A stretch of 64,000 nt of DNA from Bog-473 sp963730395 (lineage in GTDB: Bacteria; Actinomycetota; Acidimicrobiia; Acidimicrobiales; RAAP-2). The notes beneath the pieces were generated by a model. It saw nothing but the letters and a program-made list of their open reading frames with translations. It made no database searches and was not told the origin of the DNA. The stretch's first letter is position 1, and every line of letters starts with the position of its first letter. The stretch is taken from positions 62,001-126,000 of the forward strand of contig CAVSSK010000007.1 in the NCBI GenBank assembly GCA_963730395.1. The letters are read 5' to 3'. Positions 33,145 through 42,224 of this stretch are shown here, one piece after another. The position numbers were made by a program, and so were the translations under genes.

Positions 33145-33752
33145 GCGACGCCACCCACGAGCGCCCCGCCCACCCCGGCCCTCCGGGCCACCCCGGGTTC
33201 ACCTTCGGGCCCAGCGCTCTCGTCACCCCGGCCAACGCGGTCACGGTCGCCCGTCTTCTCGCGGCGCCGGTCTACGTGCTCATGCTCATCGTGTGGGGCG
33301 CGTCGTGGATCAACGTCGCGGTCGGCCTCATCCTCGCCGGCAGCGACGGGCTCGATGGCTACATGGCCCGCCGGCACGGCACCACCCGCTCGGGCGCCTT
33401 CCTCGACCCGCTGGCGGACAAGGCGTGCGTCCTCGGAGCCATGTTCACGCTGGCCGCCCAGGGCCACCTGCCGTGGCTGCCCGTCATCCTCATCGCCATC
33501 CGCGAGGTCGGCATGCAGCTCTACCGCTCGTGGGTGGGCCGCCGCGGCGTGTCCATCCCGGCCCGCAAGTCGGCCAAGCTCAAGACGTTGGTGCAGGACG
33601 TGGCGATCGGCACCGTCATCATCCCGCCGCTGGCCCACCAACACACCCTGCAGGTCGCCGTGATCTGGTTCGCCTGCGCCCTGACCCTTTACACCGGCGC
33701 CGAGTACGTGCTCGACGGCCGGCGGGCGCTGCACCGGCCGGCGGCCCCGTAA
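33141..33752 (+). CDS. pgsA: CDP-diacylglycerol-glycerol-3-phosphate 3-phosphatidyltransferase-like enzyme
   Basis: A 203-residue integral membrane CDP-alcohol phosphotransferase with the full catalytic motif DGLDGYMARRHGTTRSGAFLDPLAD (DGxxARx8Gx3Dx3D). The first ~25 residues are a polar proline-rich tail; several membrane segments follow. PgsA makes phosphatidylglycerol phosphate, the route to phosphatidylglycerol and cardiolipin. Position directly between rimO and cinA, as in many actinobacteria, supports pgsA over other CDP-alcohol enzymes. GTG 33141 overlaps the rimO stop. Confidence 0.9.
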   Translation: MSDATHERPAHPGPPGHPGFTFGPSALVTPANAVTVARLLAAPVYVLMLIVWGASWINVAVGLILAGSDGLDGYMARRHGTTRSGAFLDPLADKACVLGAMFTLAAQGHLPWLPVILIAIREVGMQLYRSWVGRRGVSIPARKSAKLKTLVQDVAIGTVIIPPLAHQHTLQVAVIWFACALTLYTGAEYVLDGRRALHRPAAP

Positions 33753-33762
33753 GGTCACGCCC

Positions 33763-35028
33763 GTGAGGATCGAGATCGTCGCGGTCGGCACCGAGCTGTT
33801 GCTGGGTCAGATCGCCGACACCAACTCGGCGTGGCTCGGCGACCGCCTTGCCGCCAACGGCGTGGCTTCCCACTTCCATCAGGCCGTGGGCGACAACCAC
33901 GGCCGTATCGTTCTGGCCCTGCGCACCGCGCTGGCCCGCGGCGACGGCGTCATCATGTGCGGCGGGCTCGGGCCCACCCAGGACGACATCACACGGGAGG
34001 CGATCGCAGAGGTCATGGGGGCCGAGCTGGTCCGCGACCAGGCGATCGTCGAGCGGATCGAAGCATTCTTCGCCGCCCGGGGTCGTGCCATGTCGGCCAA
34101 CAACGCGCGCCAGGCCGACGTGCCGCAGGGCGCCAGGGTGATCCCCCAGATGGGTGGCACGGCGCCCGGCCTCATCTGCCCCCTGGGGAACAAGGTGGTC
34201 TACGCAGTCCCGGGCGTGCCCTACGAGATGGCCGAGATGTTCGACCGCGCCATCCTGCCCGACCTGCGCGCCCGCATGGTCGAGGCCGGCGAGGAAGGTG
34301 TCATCGTCAGCCGGGTTCTCCGGACGTGGGGCGCGAGCGAGTCCGGCCTCGCCGAGGCCCTGCAGGACCGAATCGACGTGCTCGATGCGGGGGGCGAGGT
34401 CACGCTCGCCTTTCTCGCCTCGGGGATCGAGGGGATCAAGGTGCGCATCACGGTCCGGGCCCGCACCGTCGCCGACGCCACCGCGCTGCTGGACAAGGAG
34501 GAGGCCGAGGTGCGGCGCGCCATCGACGACCGGCTGGGTGACATCGTCTTCGGCGTGGACGACGAGTCCATGGAGGTCGCCGTGGCGGAGCGCCTCGTGG
34601 CGCGCGGACTGACCTTCGGCGTGGCGGAGTCGCTCACCGGAGGGCTCATCGCCTCCCGCCTGGTCAACGTGCCCGGCGCTTCGGCCTGGTTCCGGGGCGG
34701 GGTCGTGGCCTACGACTCGCAGGTCAAGTTCGACGTCCTGGGGGTGCCCGCCGGGCCGGTCGTCACCGAGTCGGCCGCGGCGGCCATGGCCGAGGGTGCG
34801 GCACGGGTGACGGGGTCCGACGTCGGCCTGGGCATCACGGGAGTGGCCGGCCCCGACGACCAGGAGGGCGTGGCGCCCGGAACGATCTTCGTGGGCCTCT
34901 CTCTCCCGGACGAGCCGCTCCAGACCCGCCAGCTGCGGTTGCCCGGCGATCGGGAGCGCGTGCGCCAGTACGGGGCCATTTCGGCCCTTGACCTGCTCCG
35001 ACGCGCTCTCGACGCACCTCTGACCTGA
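33763..35028 (+). CDS. cinA: competence/damage-inducible protein CinA
   Basis: A 421-residue two-domain protein. The N-terminal molybdopterin-binding-like domain has IEIVAVGTELLLGQIADTNSAWL and GGLGPTQDDITREA. The C-terminal PncC-type nicotinamide-nucleotide amidohydrolase domain has VAESLTGGLIASRLVNVPGASAWFRGGVVAYDSQVK and GITGVAGP. CinA hydrolyses NMN and can act on ADP-ribose. GTG 33763, 10 bases after pgsA. In many actinobacteria recA follows soon; here recA is 8.4 kb away. Confidence 0.93.
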   Translation: MRIEIVAVGTELLLGQIADTNSAWLGDRLAANGVASHFHQAVGDNHGRIVLALRTALARGDGVIMCGGLGPTQDDITREAIAEVMGAELVRDQAIVERIEAFFAARGRAMSANNARQADVPQGARVIPQMGGTAPGLICPLGNKVVYAVPGVPYEMAEMFDRAILPDLRARMVEAGEEGVIVSRVLRTWGASESGLAEALQDRIDVLDAGGEVTLAFLASGIEGIKVRITVRARTVADATALLDKEEAEVRRAIDDRLGDIVFGVDDESMEVAVAERLVARGLTFGVAESLTGGLIASRLVNVPGASAWFRGGVVAYDSQVKFDVLGVPAGPVVTESAAAAMAEGAARVTGSDVGLGITGVAGPDDQEGVAPGTIFVGLSLPDEPLQTRQLRLPGDRERVRQYGAISALDLLRRALDAPLT

Positions 35029-35038
35029 GAGGCCGCGT

Positions 35039-35067
35039 TCACAGCAGGCCCACAGCGGGGTCACACT
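35039..35067 (+). promoter_or_regulatory. three tandem PhoP-like heptads
   Basis: TCACAGC (35039-35045), CCACAGC (35050-35056) and TCACACT (35061-35067) are direct repeats, each spaced by four bases (11-bp period). This is the layout of OmpR/PhoP-family boxes, and TCACAGC-N4-TCACAGC is the M. tuberculosis PhoP motif. They lie 49-77 bases before the response-regulator gene, so autoregulation is likely. An additional inverted pair GGGTCACA/TGTGACCC spans 35058-35065 and 35093-35100. Confidence 0.65.
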
Positions 35068-35115
35068 GGACGAGGAAACGGGGGCGCGACCCTGTGACCC
35101 AGGGAGGTATGACCA

Positions 35116-35829
35116 GTGAAGACCGACAATGGACCGCGGGTCCTGGTGGTGGACGACGAGCCTTCGATCGTGGACGCCGTGGCGACATCGTTGCGCTACG
35201 AGGGGTTCACCGTCGACGAGGCGATGACGGGGCGCAAGGCCCTGGCCCAGGCCCAGGAGGACCCACCCGACCTCGTGATCCTCGACGTGATGCTGCCCGA
35301 CCTCGACGGCCTCGAGGTGACGCGCCGCCTGCGCGCCGACGGGCTGCGGGTGCCCGTGCTGTTCCTCACCGCCCGCGACACGCTGTCCGACAAGTTGGCC
35401 GGGCTCACCGTCGGGGGCGACGACTACGTCACCAAGCCGTTCGCGTTGGCCGAGGTGATCGCCCGGGTGCACGCCATCCTGCGCCGCACGGGCTACGAGC
35501 CCGAGGACGACGGGATCCTGCGGTTCTCCGACCTCGAGCTCGACGAGAGCGCACACGAGGTGCGACGCGCCGGCAACGCGATCAACCTCACGGCGACGGA
35601 GTTCAACCTGCTTCGCTACTTCATGCTCAACCCGCGGCATGTCCTGTCGAAGGCGCAGATCCTCGACCACGTGTGGCACTACGACTTCGGCGGCGACGGC
35701 AACGTGGTGGAGACCTACGTCAGCTACCTGCGGAAGAAGCTCGAGAAGTTCGGGCCTCCGCTGATCCACACCATCCGCCTGGTCGGTTACACCCTGCGTG
35801 AGCCCGAGTCCGCCCACGGGGCAGCCTGA
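35116..35829 (+). CDS. OmpR/PhoP-family response regulator
   Basis: A 237-residue regulator. The receiver domain has VLVVDDEP, phospho-acceptor Asp in DLVILDVMLPDLDG, FLTARD and YVTKPF. The winged-helix DNA-binding domain follows (INLTATEFNLLRYFMLNPRHVLSKAQILDHVW and VVETYVSYLRKKLE). It resembles PhoP/TcrX/MprA-type actinobacterial regulators. GTG 35116 follows a GGGAGG site. The kinase gene begins immediately after its stop. Tandem TCACAGC-like heptads lie upstream and a second pair lies before the glycosyltransferase operon. Confidence 0.92.
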   Translation: MKTDNGPRVLVVDDEPSIVDAVATSLRYEGFTVDEAMTGRKALAQAQEDPPDLVILDVMLPDLDGLEVTRRLRADGLRVPVLFLTARDTLSDKLAGLTVGGDDYVTKPFALAEVIARVHAILRRTGYEPEDDGILRFSDLELDESAHEVRRAGNAINLTATEFNLLRYFMLNPRHVLSKAQILDHVWHYDFGGDGNVVETYVSYLRKKLEKFGPPLIHTIRLVGYTLREPESAHGAA

Positions 35830-37389
35830 GTGTCCCTCCGGCTCCGGCTCCTGCTCGCGGTCGGAGCCATTGCGATCGTGGCACTGGTCGTCGCCGACTT
35901 CGCCACCTACTCGGCCTTGCGGACGTCGTTGTACAACCAGGTCGACCAGGAGCTACAGCGCCCGGTACACCTCAACGTCGATCCGGTCACCGGCAACGTC
36001 GTCTGCCCGTCGCCCCAGAGCGACAACGGCGGCGGCCCGGTGGGCAATGGAGGCGGGCCGGGAGGCGGCGGGGGCACCGGCGGCGATTTCGCCAACGTCT
36101 TCAGCATCAGCTACATCTCCGTGGTCAAGCAGAGCGGCAGCGTGGTCGACGGTCTCGAGTGCCCCGCCTATGTGGGCAATCACCCGTACCGGCCGCAACT
36201 GCCGGCTCCGATCGGCGGGTTCTCGAGGCAGCCTGACGGCACGGACGCCGCCTACTTCACCACCGGCTCCATTGCCTCAGGCGGGCCGTCATTCCGGGTC
36301 CGGGCCCAGAAGGTCCAGGGCGGGACCTTCAACGGCGATGTGCTCGTGCAGGCGCAGACGCTCGTCGACCAGACGAGCACATTGCACACTCTCTTCCTGA
36401 TCGAATTGGCCGTGACCGCTGGCGCGCTCGTGTTCGCGCTGGCGGCAGGCTGGTGGCTGGTCCGCCTGGGCCTGCGACCACTGGAGGATGTCGAGCGGAC
36501 GGCCGATTCCATCGCCGCCGGCAACCTGGACCAACGTGTGCCCGGCGCTGAGCAGTCGACCGAGGTTGGGCGGTTGGCCCGTGCGCTCAACGTGATGCTC
36601 GAGCGGATCCAGGCGGCGTTCTCCGCCCGTCTCGCGTCCGAGGCGCGCTTGAAGGAATCCGAACAACACCTGCGCCAGTTCGTCGCCGACGCCTCGCACG
36701 AGCTCCGCACGCCCATCGCGGCGGTGTCGGCGTACGCAGAGCTGTTCGAGCGCGGGGCGGCCCGGAACGCAGACGACTTGCCCAGGGTGATGTCGGGCAT
36801 CCGCACCGAGACCGCCCGCATGGACCGCCTGGTCAGCGACCTGCTCACCCTGGCCCGGCTGGATGAGGGCGTGCCCATGGAGAAGGCCCCGGTCGAACTG
36901 GTGGCGCTGGCCTCTGACGCGGTCCGGACGGCCACGGCTGTCGGGCCCGAGTGGCCGGTCCGCTTCTGGGCCTCACATCCGGTCGAGGTGATCGGCGACC
37001 GGGACCGCCTGCGCCAGGTGGTCGACAACCTGCTGGCCAACGTGCGGGCGCACACGCCGGAGGGGACCACGACGACGGTGCGGGTGAACCAGGTCGGCGA
37101 CGAGGCGGAGATCGAGGTGCGCGACACCGGGCCCGGCATGCCCACCGAGGAGGCCCGCCGGGTGTTCGAGCGCTTCTACAGGGCCGATCCGGCGCGGGCG
37201 CGCACCAGTGGAGGCAGCGGCCTCGGCCTCTCCATCGTGTCGGCCATCGTGGCCGCGCACGGAGGCACCGTCTCCGCGGCGTCCTCACCAGGACACGGGA
37301 TGGCGGTCACCGTGCGCATCCCCATGAGTGCGCTCGAGATGGACCAGGAGCAGGCCGTGGCGTCGGACACGCCGGAATCGGCGGCCTGA
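35830..37389 (+). CDS. HAMP-domain sensor histidine kinase
   Basis: A 519-residue membrane kinase: TM1 ~7-29, an extracytoplasmic loop of ~160 residues with a Gly/Asn-rich insert (GGGPVGNGGGPGGGGGTGG), TM2 ~190-212, HAMP (~213-270), HisKA with FVADASHELRTPIAAVSAYAE, and HATPase_c with NLLANVRAHTPEG, VRDTGPGMP and GGSGLGLSIV. It senses an unknown envelope signal and phosphorylates the regulator encoded just upstream. GTG 35830 directly follows the regulator stop. Confidence 0.92.
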   Translation: MSLRLRLLLAVGAIAIVALVVADFATYSALRTSLYNQVDQELQRPVHLNVDPVTGNVVCPSPQSDNGGGPVGNGGGPGGGGGTGGDFANVFSISYISVVKQSGSVVDGLECPAYVGNHPYRPQLPAPIGGFSRQPDGTDAAYFTTGSIASGGPSFRVRAQKVQGGTFNGDVLVQAQTLVDQTSTLHTLFLIELAVTAGALVFALAAGWWLVRLGLRPLEDVERTADSIAAGNLDQRVPGAEQSTEVGRLARALNVMLERIQAAFSARLASEARLKESEQHLRQFVADASHELRTPIAAVSAYAELFERGAARNADDLPRVMSGIRTETARMDRLVSDLLTLARLDEGVPMEKAPVELVALASDAVRTATAVGPEWPVRFWASHPVEVIGDRDRLRQVVDNLLANVRAHTPEGTTTTVRVNQVGDEAEIEVRDTGPGMPTEEARRVFERFYRADPARARTSGGSGLGLSIVSAIVAAHGGTVSAASSPGHGMAVTVRIPMSALEMDQEQAVASDTPESAA

Positions 37390-37419
37390 GGCCGATTCGG
37401 CGGGCTGGCGCCGGGCGAT

Positions 37420-37437
37420 TCACACCGGGCCCACAGC
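37420..37437 (+). promoter_or_regulatory. two tandem PhoP-like heptads
   Basis: TCACACC (37420-37426), four bases, CCACAGC (37431-37437): the same layout and, with flanks, near the same sequence as 35039-35056 (TTCACAnCnGGCCCACAGC). It is 36 bases before the glycosyltransferase start, between the kinase and that gene. This suggests that the adjacent regulator controls the two glycosyltransferase genes. Confidence 0.6.
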
Positions 37438-37472
37438 CGACCTTCACTGAATCCCGAGGCCGGTTCGCCACC

Positions 37473-38684
37473 ATGCGACCCATGACCGCACTGGCTCCCG
37501 TGGAGGCCGACGCCGACCCTCGCCGTGTCCCCGTGGACGTCGAGATCGTCGTGCCGGTCTACAACGAAGCGGCGCAGCTGTCCGAGCGGATCACGGCACT
37601 CCGCACCTTCCTCGACCAGACGTTTCCCTTCCGGGCACTCGTCACCATCGTTGACAACGCGAGCACCGACGACACCTTCCGGGTGGCGAGCGAGCTGGCG
37701 GATTCCATGGCGGGCGTGGCCGCCATGCACCTTGCCCGCAAGGGGCGGGGCTACGCGCTGCGCTCGGCGTGGTCGACCAGCGATGCACCCGTCGTCGCCT
37801 ACATGGACGTCGACCTCTCCACCTCGTTGGCGGCGCTGCTCCCCCTCGTGGCGCCACTGCTGTCGGGCCACCGGGACGTGACGATCGGGTCGCGCCTCGC
37901 CCGCGGCGCGCACGTCGTGCGCGGCCCCAAGCGCGAGCTCATCTCGCGGGCCTACAACCTCATCTTGAAGCTCACCCTGCGGGGACGGTTCAGCGACGCC
38001 CAGTGCGGATTCAAGGCGCTCCGGCGCGACGCGGTGGAGAAGCTGCTGCCACTGGTCGAGGACAACGAGTGGTTCTTCGACACCGAGCTGCTGGTCACCG
38101 CCGAGCGCCTCGGCCTGCGCATCGGCGAGGTTCCCGTCGACTGGGTCGACGATCCCGACTCGCGGGTGGACATCGTCTCGACCGCGGCCGACGACCTGCG
38201 CGGCGTGTGGCGGATGCTCGTCCGGCGCCCCAAGGGCCTGCGCCGCATCCGCTCCAACGAGGTGCCGGCCGACCAACTCCTGCGCTTCGCCGGCGTGGGC
38301 GTGATCTCGACGCTCGGCTACCTCTTTCTCTTCGTCGCCTGGCGGCCGCTCGTCGGAGCCCTCGCCGCCAACGCCGTGGCGATGGCGATCGCCACGCTCT
38401 TCAACACGGCCGTGCACCGGGAGCTCTCCCGCAGCACCGACGGCCAAGCCCGGCGCGGCCGCCTCTTCGCCGTGGCGAGCGGGCTCTACGCGGTGAGCCT
38501 CGCCTTCACCACGTTCGGCCTCGTCGTCGCCCAGTGGGTGGCGCCGGGAGCCCTGCTGCCTGAGCTGGTGGCGATCACCGTGGCCAACCTGGCCGCTGCT
38601 GTCTTCCGGTTCGCCGTGCTGCGGGCTTGGATCTTCCGTCCCTGCGCCCGCTCGGGTGCCGAACCCATGGAGATGTCACGATGA
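37473..38684 (+). CDS. family 2 glycosyltransferase fused to a GtrA-like membrane domain
   Basis: A 403-residue protein. Residues ~15-245 are a GT-A glycosyltransferase of the dolichyl-phosphate type (VEIVVPVYNEAAQL, TIVDNASTDDTF, AYMDVDLSTS as the DxD motif, IGSRLARGA, DAQCGFKALRRDAVEKLLP). Residues ~265-395 are a four-helix GtrA-like membrane domain. It probably makes a polyprenyl-phosphate sugar and may flip it. The next gene, a GT39-type transferase, would be the user. ATG 37473 or 37482; the stop overlaps the next ATG (ATGA at 38681). Confidence 0.88.
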   Translation: MRPMTALAPVEADADPRRVPVDVEIVVPVYNEAAQLSERITALRTFLDQTFPFRALVTIVDNASTDDTFRVASELADSMAGVAAMHLARKGRGYALRSAWSTSDAPVVAYMDVDLSTSLAALLPLVAPLLSGHRDVTIGSRLARGAHVVRGPKRELISRAYNLILKLTLRGRFSDAQCGFKALRRDAVEKLLPLVEDNEWFFDTELLVTAERLGLRIGEVPVDWVDDPDSRVDIVSTAADDLRGVWRMLVRRPKGLRRIRSNEVPADQLLRFAGVGVISTLGYLFLFVAWRPLVGALAANAVAMAIATLFNTAVHRELSRSTDGQARRGRLFAVASGLYAVSLAFTTFGLVVAQWVAPGALLPELVAITVANLAAAVFRFAVLRAWIFRPCARSGAEPMEMSR

Positions 38685-40882
38685 CGGACCTCACGCCCGC
38701 CCCCGATGCCCCCGTGGGGGTGCTCGACCGGCCGGTCGAGCTCGACGCCGGCACTGAAGCCTTCGCGACCGTTCCTGCCGAAGGCCAGTGGCCGGCCGGG
38801 CCGCGGCGTGGGCGCGTGGCCCGTTTCGTGCGGGGCAAGGAGAGCGACGCGCCCTGGGTGCGGCCGGCGCTGCTCGCGCTGCTCGCCGCCACCGCCGTCC
38901 TCTACCTGTGGGACCTCGGCGCGAGCGGGTGGGGCAACTCCTTCTACTCCGCGGCCGTGCAGGCCGGCACCAAGAGCTGGAAGGCCTTCTTCTTCGGCTC
39001 CTCGGACTCCTCCAACTTCATCACCGTCGACAAGCCGCCCGCGTTCTTGTGGCCCATGGAGATCTCGGCGCGCATCTTCGGGCTCAACTCGTGGAGCGTG
39101 CTGGCGCCGCAGGCGCTCGAGGGCGTCGCGACCGTCGGCCTGGTCTACCTGTCGGTCCGGCGCTGGTTCAGCGCACAGGCGGCGATCCTCGGCGGCGCCG
39201 TGGTTGCGCTCACACCGGTGGCGGCGCTGATGTTCCGCTACAACAACCCCGACGCCATGCTGGCGATGCTGCTCGCCGGTGCCCTCTACGCCACCATGCG
39301 CGGCTTGGAGCGGGCACAGACCAAGTGGCTGGTCCTGGCCGGGACACTCGTGGGCTTCGGCTTCATCACCAAGATGATGCAGGCCTTCTTGATCCTCCCG
39401 GTGATGGCGGTCGTGTACCTCTTGGCCGCGCCCACGGGATGGTGGCGCCGGGTGGGACAGGTCTGCCTGATGGGCCTGTCCACTGTCGTCGCGGCCGGCT
39501 GGTGGGTGGCGGCCGTCGTCCTCACACCGGCGGCCGATCGCCCCTACGTCGGCGGGTCGCAGGACAACAACATCTTGAACCTCATCTTCGGCTACAACGG
39601 CTTCGGACGGCTGACCGGCAACGAGACCGGCAGCGTGGGCGGCGGCAGGGTCGCCGGGAGCATGTGGGGACCGACCGGGATCACGCGGCTCTTCAACACC
39701 GAGTTCGGGAACATGATGTCGTGGCTGTTGCCCGGCGCGCTCGTGATGGGCGCGGTCCTGCTCGGCATCACCCTCCGGGCCCGCCGCACCGATCGCGAGC
39801 GCGCCGCACTGCTCCTGTGGGGCGGCTCACTCGTCTCGACCGCGCTCGTCATCAGCCTGGCCCAGGGCATCATCCACCCGTACTACGCGGTGGCGCTGGC
39901 GGCGCCGCTCGGCGGACTGGTCGGGATCGCCACCATGGGCCTGTGGCAGCGCCGCGACAGCCTGGTGGGCCGGATCGGGTTGGCCGCGGGCCTGGCCGCC
40001 ACCGTGGTGTGGAGCTATCTCCTTCTCGGGCGCACCGCGGACTGGTTCCCAGCGTTGCGGCCCTTCGTGGCGGTGGCGGGGACCCTCGGGGTCGTCGCCA
40101 TCCTGGCCCTCCCGTTGTTGCGCGCCGTCCCCAAGCTCGCCATCGGCCTCGTGGCGGTGCTCGGCTTCGGCGCCGCGCTTGCAGCGCCGCTGTTCTCGAC
40201 GGTCGCCACCGCAGCGACGCCGCACAACGGGGCGATCCCCTCTGTGACGCCGACCGCGTCGGGCGGCTTCGGCGGCCCCGGCGGAGGTTTCCCCGGCGGC
40301 GGGTTCCCCGGCGGCGGGGCGCGACGCGCCTTCGCCGGTGGCGGTTTCCCCGGCGGAGGTTTCCCCGGGGGCGGCTTCCCCGGCGGGGCGGCACCCTCGT
40401 TCGGTGGCGGCTTCCCCGGCGCGGGCACCGGCACCGGTACGGGAGGGCTCCCCGGCGGGGCGGCACCCTCGTTCGGCGGCGGAGGCGGCCGTGCCTTCGC
40501 CGGCGGCGGCCCCGGTGGGATCCTGGGCTCCAGCCAGTCCAACGCCGCGCTGAACAAGCTGCTGCAGGCGAACGCCGGTCACTACACGTGGGCCGCCGCC
40601 ACGGTGAGCGCGAACTCGGCCGCCGGCTACCAGCTCGCCAGTGGCGAGCCGGTGATGGCCATCGGCGGGTTCAACGGGACCGACCCGGCGCCGACGCTCG
40701 CCCAGTTCGAGACGTACGTCGCCGAGGGCAAGATCCACTACTTCATCGCCGGCGGGAGCGGGGGAGGCCCCGGCGGCGCCAGCGGCTCGAGCAGTGACGC
40801 CTCGCAGATCACCTCGTGGGTGGAGTCGCACTACACGGCCCAGACCGTGGGAGGCGTGACCGTCTACGACCTCACGCCCTGA
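38681..40882 (+). CDS. GT39-type polyprenyl-phosphate sugar transferase (ArnT/PMT-like)
   Basis: A 733-residue polytopic membrane protein with about twelve segments. The first external loop carries GASGWGNSFYSAAVQAGTKSW and ITVDKPPAFLW, in the place of the PMT/ArnT acidic motif. Between the last membrane segment and the C-terminal ~120-residue domain is a long Gly/Phe/Pro linker of GGGFPGG units (40265-40530). Family members transfer a sugar from polyprenyl phosphate to cell-surface acceptors. ATG 38681 overlaps the stop of the GT2-GtrA gene, so the donor maker and user are co-translated. Confidence 0.88.
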   Translation: MTDLTPAPDAPVGVLDRPVELDAGTEAFATVPAEGQWPAGPRRGRVARFVRGKESDAPWVRPALLALLAATAVLYLWDLGASGWGNSFYSAAVQAGTKSWKAFFFGSSDSSNFITVDKPPAFLWPMEISARIFGLNSWSVLAPQALEGVATVGLVYLSVRRWFSAQAAILGGAVVALTPVAALMFRYNNPDAMLAMLLAGALYATMRGLERAQTKWLVLAGTLVGFGFITKMMQAFLILPVMAVVYLLAAPTGWWRRVGQVCLMGLSTVVAAGWWVAAVVLTPAADRPYVGGSQDNNILNLIFGYNGFGRLTGNETGSVGGGRVAGSMWGPTGITRLFNTEFGNMMSWLLPGALVMGAVLLGITLRARRTDRERAALLLWGGSLVSTALVISLAQGIIHPYYAVALAAPLGGLVGIATMGLWQRRDSLVGRIGLAAGLAATVVWSYLLLGRTADWFPALRPFVAVAGTLGVVAILALPLLRAVPKLAIGLVAVLGFGAALAAPLFSTVATAATPHNGAIPSVTPTASGGFGGPGGGFPGGGFPGGGARRAFAGGGFPGGGFPGGGFPGGAAPSFGGGFPGAGTGTGTGGLPGGAAPSFGGGGGRAFAGGGPGGILGSSQSNAALNKLLQANAGHYTWAAATVSANSAAGYQLASGEPVMAIGGFNGTDPAPTLAQFETYVAEGKIHYFIAGGSGGGPGGASGSSSDASQITSWVESHYTAQTVGGVTVYDLTP

Positions 40883-40914
40883 CCCTCAGCGCGGCGGGGT
40901 GGCCGACGCGCTCG

Positions 40915-41421
40915 TCACGAGAGCTCGAGCAGCTCGAGGTAGCGCGACAGCGTGGCAGCGTCGAAGGCGACGAAGCGGACGAGGGTGACGTCGGTGTCCG
41001 CCGCGCGCACGGTTGTCACGGCGACCTCGGCGGCCAGCCCCGGGGGGTAGCCGAACACACCGGTCGAGATGGCCGGGAAGGCGACGGAGCGGGCTCCCAC
41101 CGCGTCGGCCACGGCCAGGGCGCTCCGGTAGCACGAGGCGAGGGTCTCGGGCTCGCCCACCGTGCCGCCGTGCCATACCGGGCCCACCGTATGGATGATG
41201 TGGCGCGCCGGGAGGTCGAACCCGTCGGTCACCACGGCATGCCCGGGCAGGCACTCGCCGATGGATCGGCAGGCCGCCTGCAGCCGTTCGGCGCCCGCGG
41301 CGCGATGGATCGCACCGTCGACCCCGCCGCCGCCGATCAGGCGGCGGTTCGCCGCATTGACGACCGCGTCCACGCGTTCAGCGGTGATGTCGCCCAGGGC
41401 CGCCTGCAGCAGCGGCGCCAC
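40915..41421 (-). CDS. macrodomain protein (ADP-ribose deacetylase type)
   Basis: A 168-residue macrodomain: LLQAALGDITAERVDAVVNAANRRLIGGGGVDGAIHRAAG has the ADP-ribose-binding NAAN and GGGGVDGAIH loops, followed by HTVGPVWHGG and AFPAISTGVFGYP. Proteins with this loop set remove the acetyl from O-acetyl-ADP-ribose or ADP-ribose from acidic residues. It lies directly next to two secreted protein genes on the same strand, but a shared role is not obvious. ATG 41421. Confidence 0.9.
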   Translation of the reverse strand: MAPLLQAALGDITAERVDAVVNAANRRLIGGGGVDGAIHRAAGAERLQAACRSIGECLPGHAVVTDGFDLPARHIIHTVGPVWHGGTVGEPETLASCYRSALAVADAVGARSVAFPAISTGVFGYPPGLAAEVAVTTVRAADTDVTLVRFVAFDAATLSRYLELLELS

Positions 41422-41426
41422 GCCGG

Positions 41427-42224
41427 CTACCCCCCCGTGGTGGAGGTGGCGCCTGAGGTGGCGCCGGGCACCAACTTGAGCAGCGAGACCGAGGCGCCCG
41501 GTGCCGTCTTGGTCGTCGTCTCACCCCAGTGCGAGAAGGTGACGGTCCCGTGGATCGCCGAGGAGCCGCCCGTGTTCTTCGGGTTGGTGACCTCCTCGAT
41601 CGGCAGCGGTGTGCCGCTGGCCGCGACGTAGAGGATCTCGGGCACCTTCGAGCCGCTCTGGGTGCTCACGGAGCCGTGCACGGCAAGGGCCTTCTGGCCG
41701 TTCACGGTCGTCGCCGTCCCGTAGCTGAAGGGCCCGCTCATCTGCAGCTCGCTCGCGACCTGCGAGTTCAAGAGCCCGCCGACGAGCTGGCCGAGCGCGC
41801 TGTTGGTGGTCGGGAAGGAGAGCCAGGTGCCGGCGTATTTGCGGGACTGGGCGTTCGTGAGGCCGATGACGTTGTGGAGCGCGGTCGCGTTGGCCTTGAT
41901 GTACCCAGTCGACCCGACCACCATCGCGGTCACGTGCTCGGCGAGCGACCCCTTCGCCACGGTCAGGGTCTGCGCCCCCGTGGTCGCGCCTGTGTCGCCG
42001 TCGACGTGGATGGTCACGCCCGACTGCGATGCCACGGAGGAGAAGTGGACGCCCTGGTTGCCGACCGCCTTGAGGACGGCCTGGTACTCGGACTGGGCGC
42101 TCGGTGTGCCGGCGGCGCCGGCGGTGCCGGGCCCGGCGGCGAGCACGGCCAGTGCGGCCAGTGCGCTGCTGCCCGCGGCGACGGCCACGGCGTTGCGTCG
42201 GACGATGGGGCGCATGGCGCGCAT
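41427..42224 (-). CDS. secreted protein, paralogue of the neighbour
   Basis: A 265-residue exported protein with a signal peptide (RRNAVAVAAGSSALAALAVLAAGPGTAGA) and a beta-rich body: SQSGVTIHVDGDTGATTGAQTLTV, GSTGYIKANATALHNVIGLTNAQSRKYAGTWLSF, SYGTATTVNGQKALAVHGSV. It clearly matches the 42344-43096 protein along its length (GDxGxxxGxQTxxxxKGSL, the GTWLSFPTTN/GQWIQFATTN block). The fold may resemble LppX/LprG-type lipid carriers, but it has no lipobox. CAGGAGAG precedes ATG 42224. Confidence 0.72.
   Translation of the reverse strand: MRAMRPIVRRNAVAVAAGSSALAALAVLAAGPGTAGAAGTPSAQSEYQAVLKAVGNQGVHFSSVASQSGVTIHVDGDTGATTGAQTLTVAKGSLAEHVTAMVVGSTGYIKANATALHNVIGLTNAQSRKYAGTWLSFPTTNSALGQLVGGLLNSQVASELQMSGPFSYGTATTVNGQKALAVHGSVSTQSGSKVPEILYVAASGTPLPIEEVTNPKNTGGSSAIHGTVTFSHWGETTTKTAPGASVSLLKLVPGATSGATSTTGG

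Noticed and set aside
38788..40797. Long second frame within the GT39 gene
   Set aside because: Arg/Gly-rich translation that follows the third-position GC pattern of the real gene; no start context or family match.
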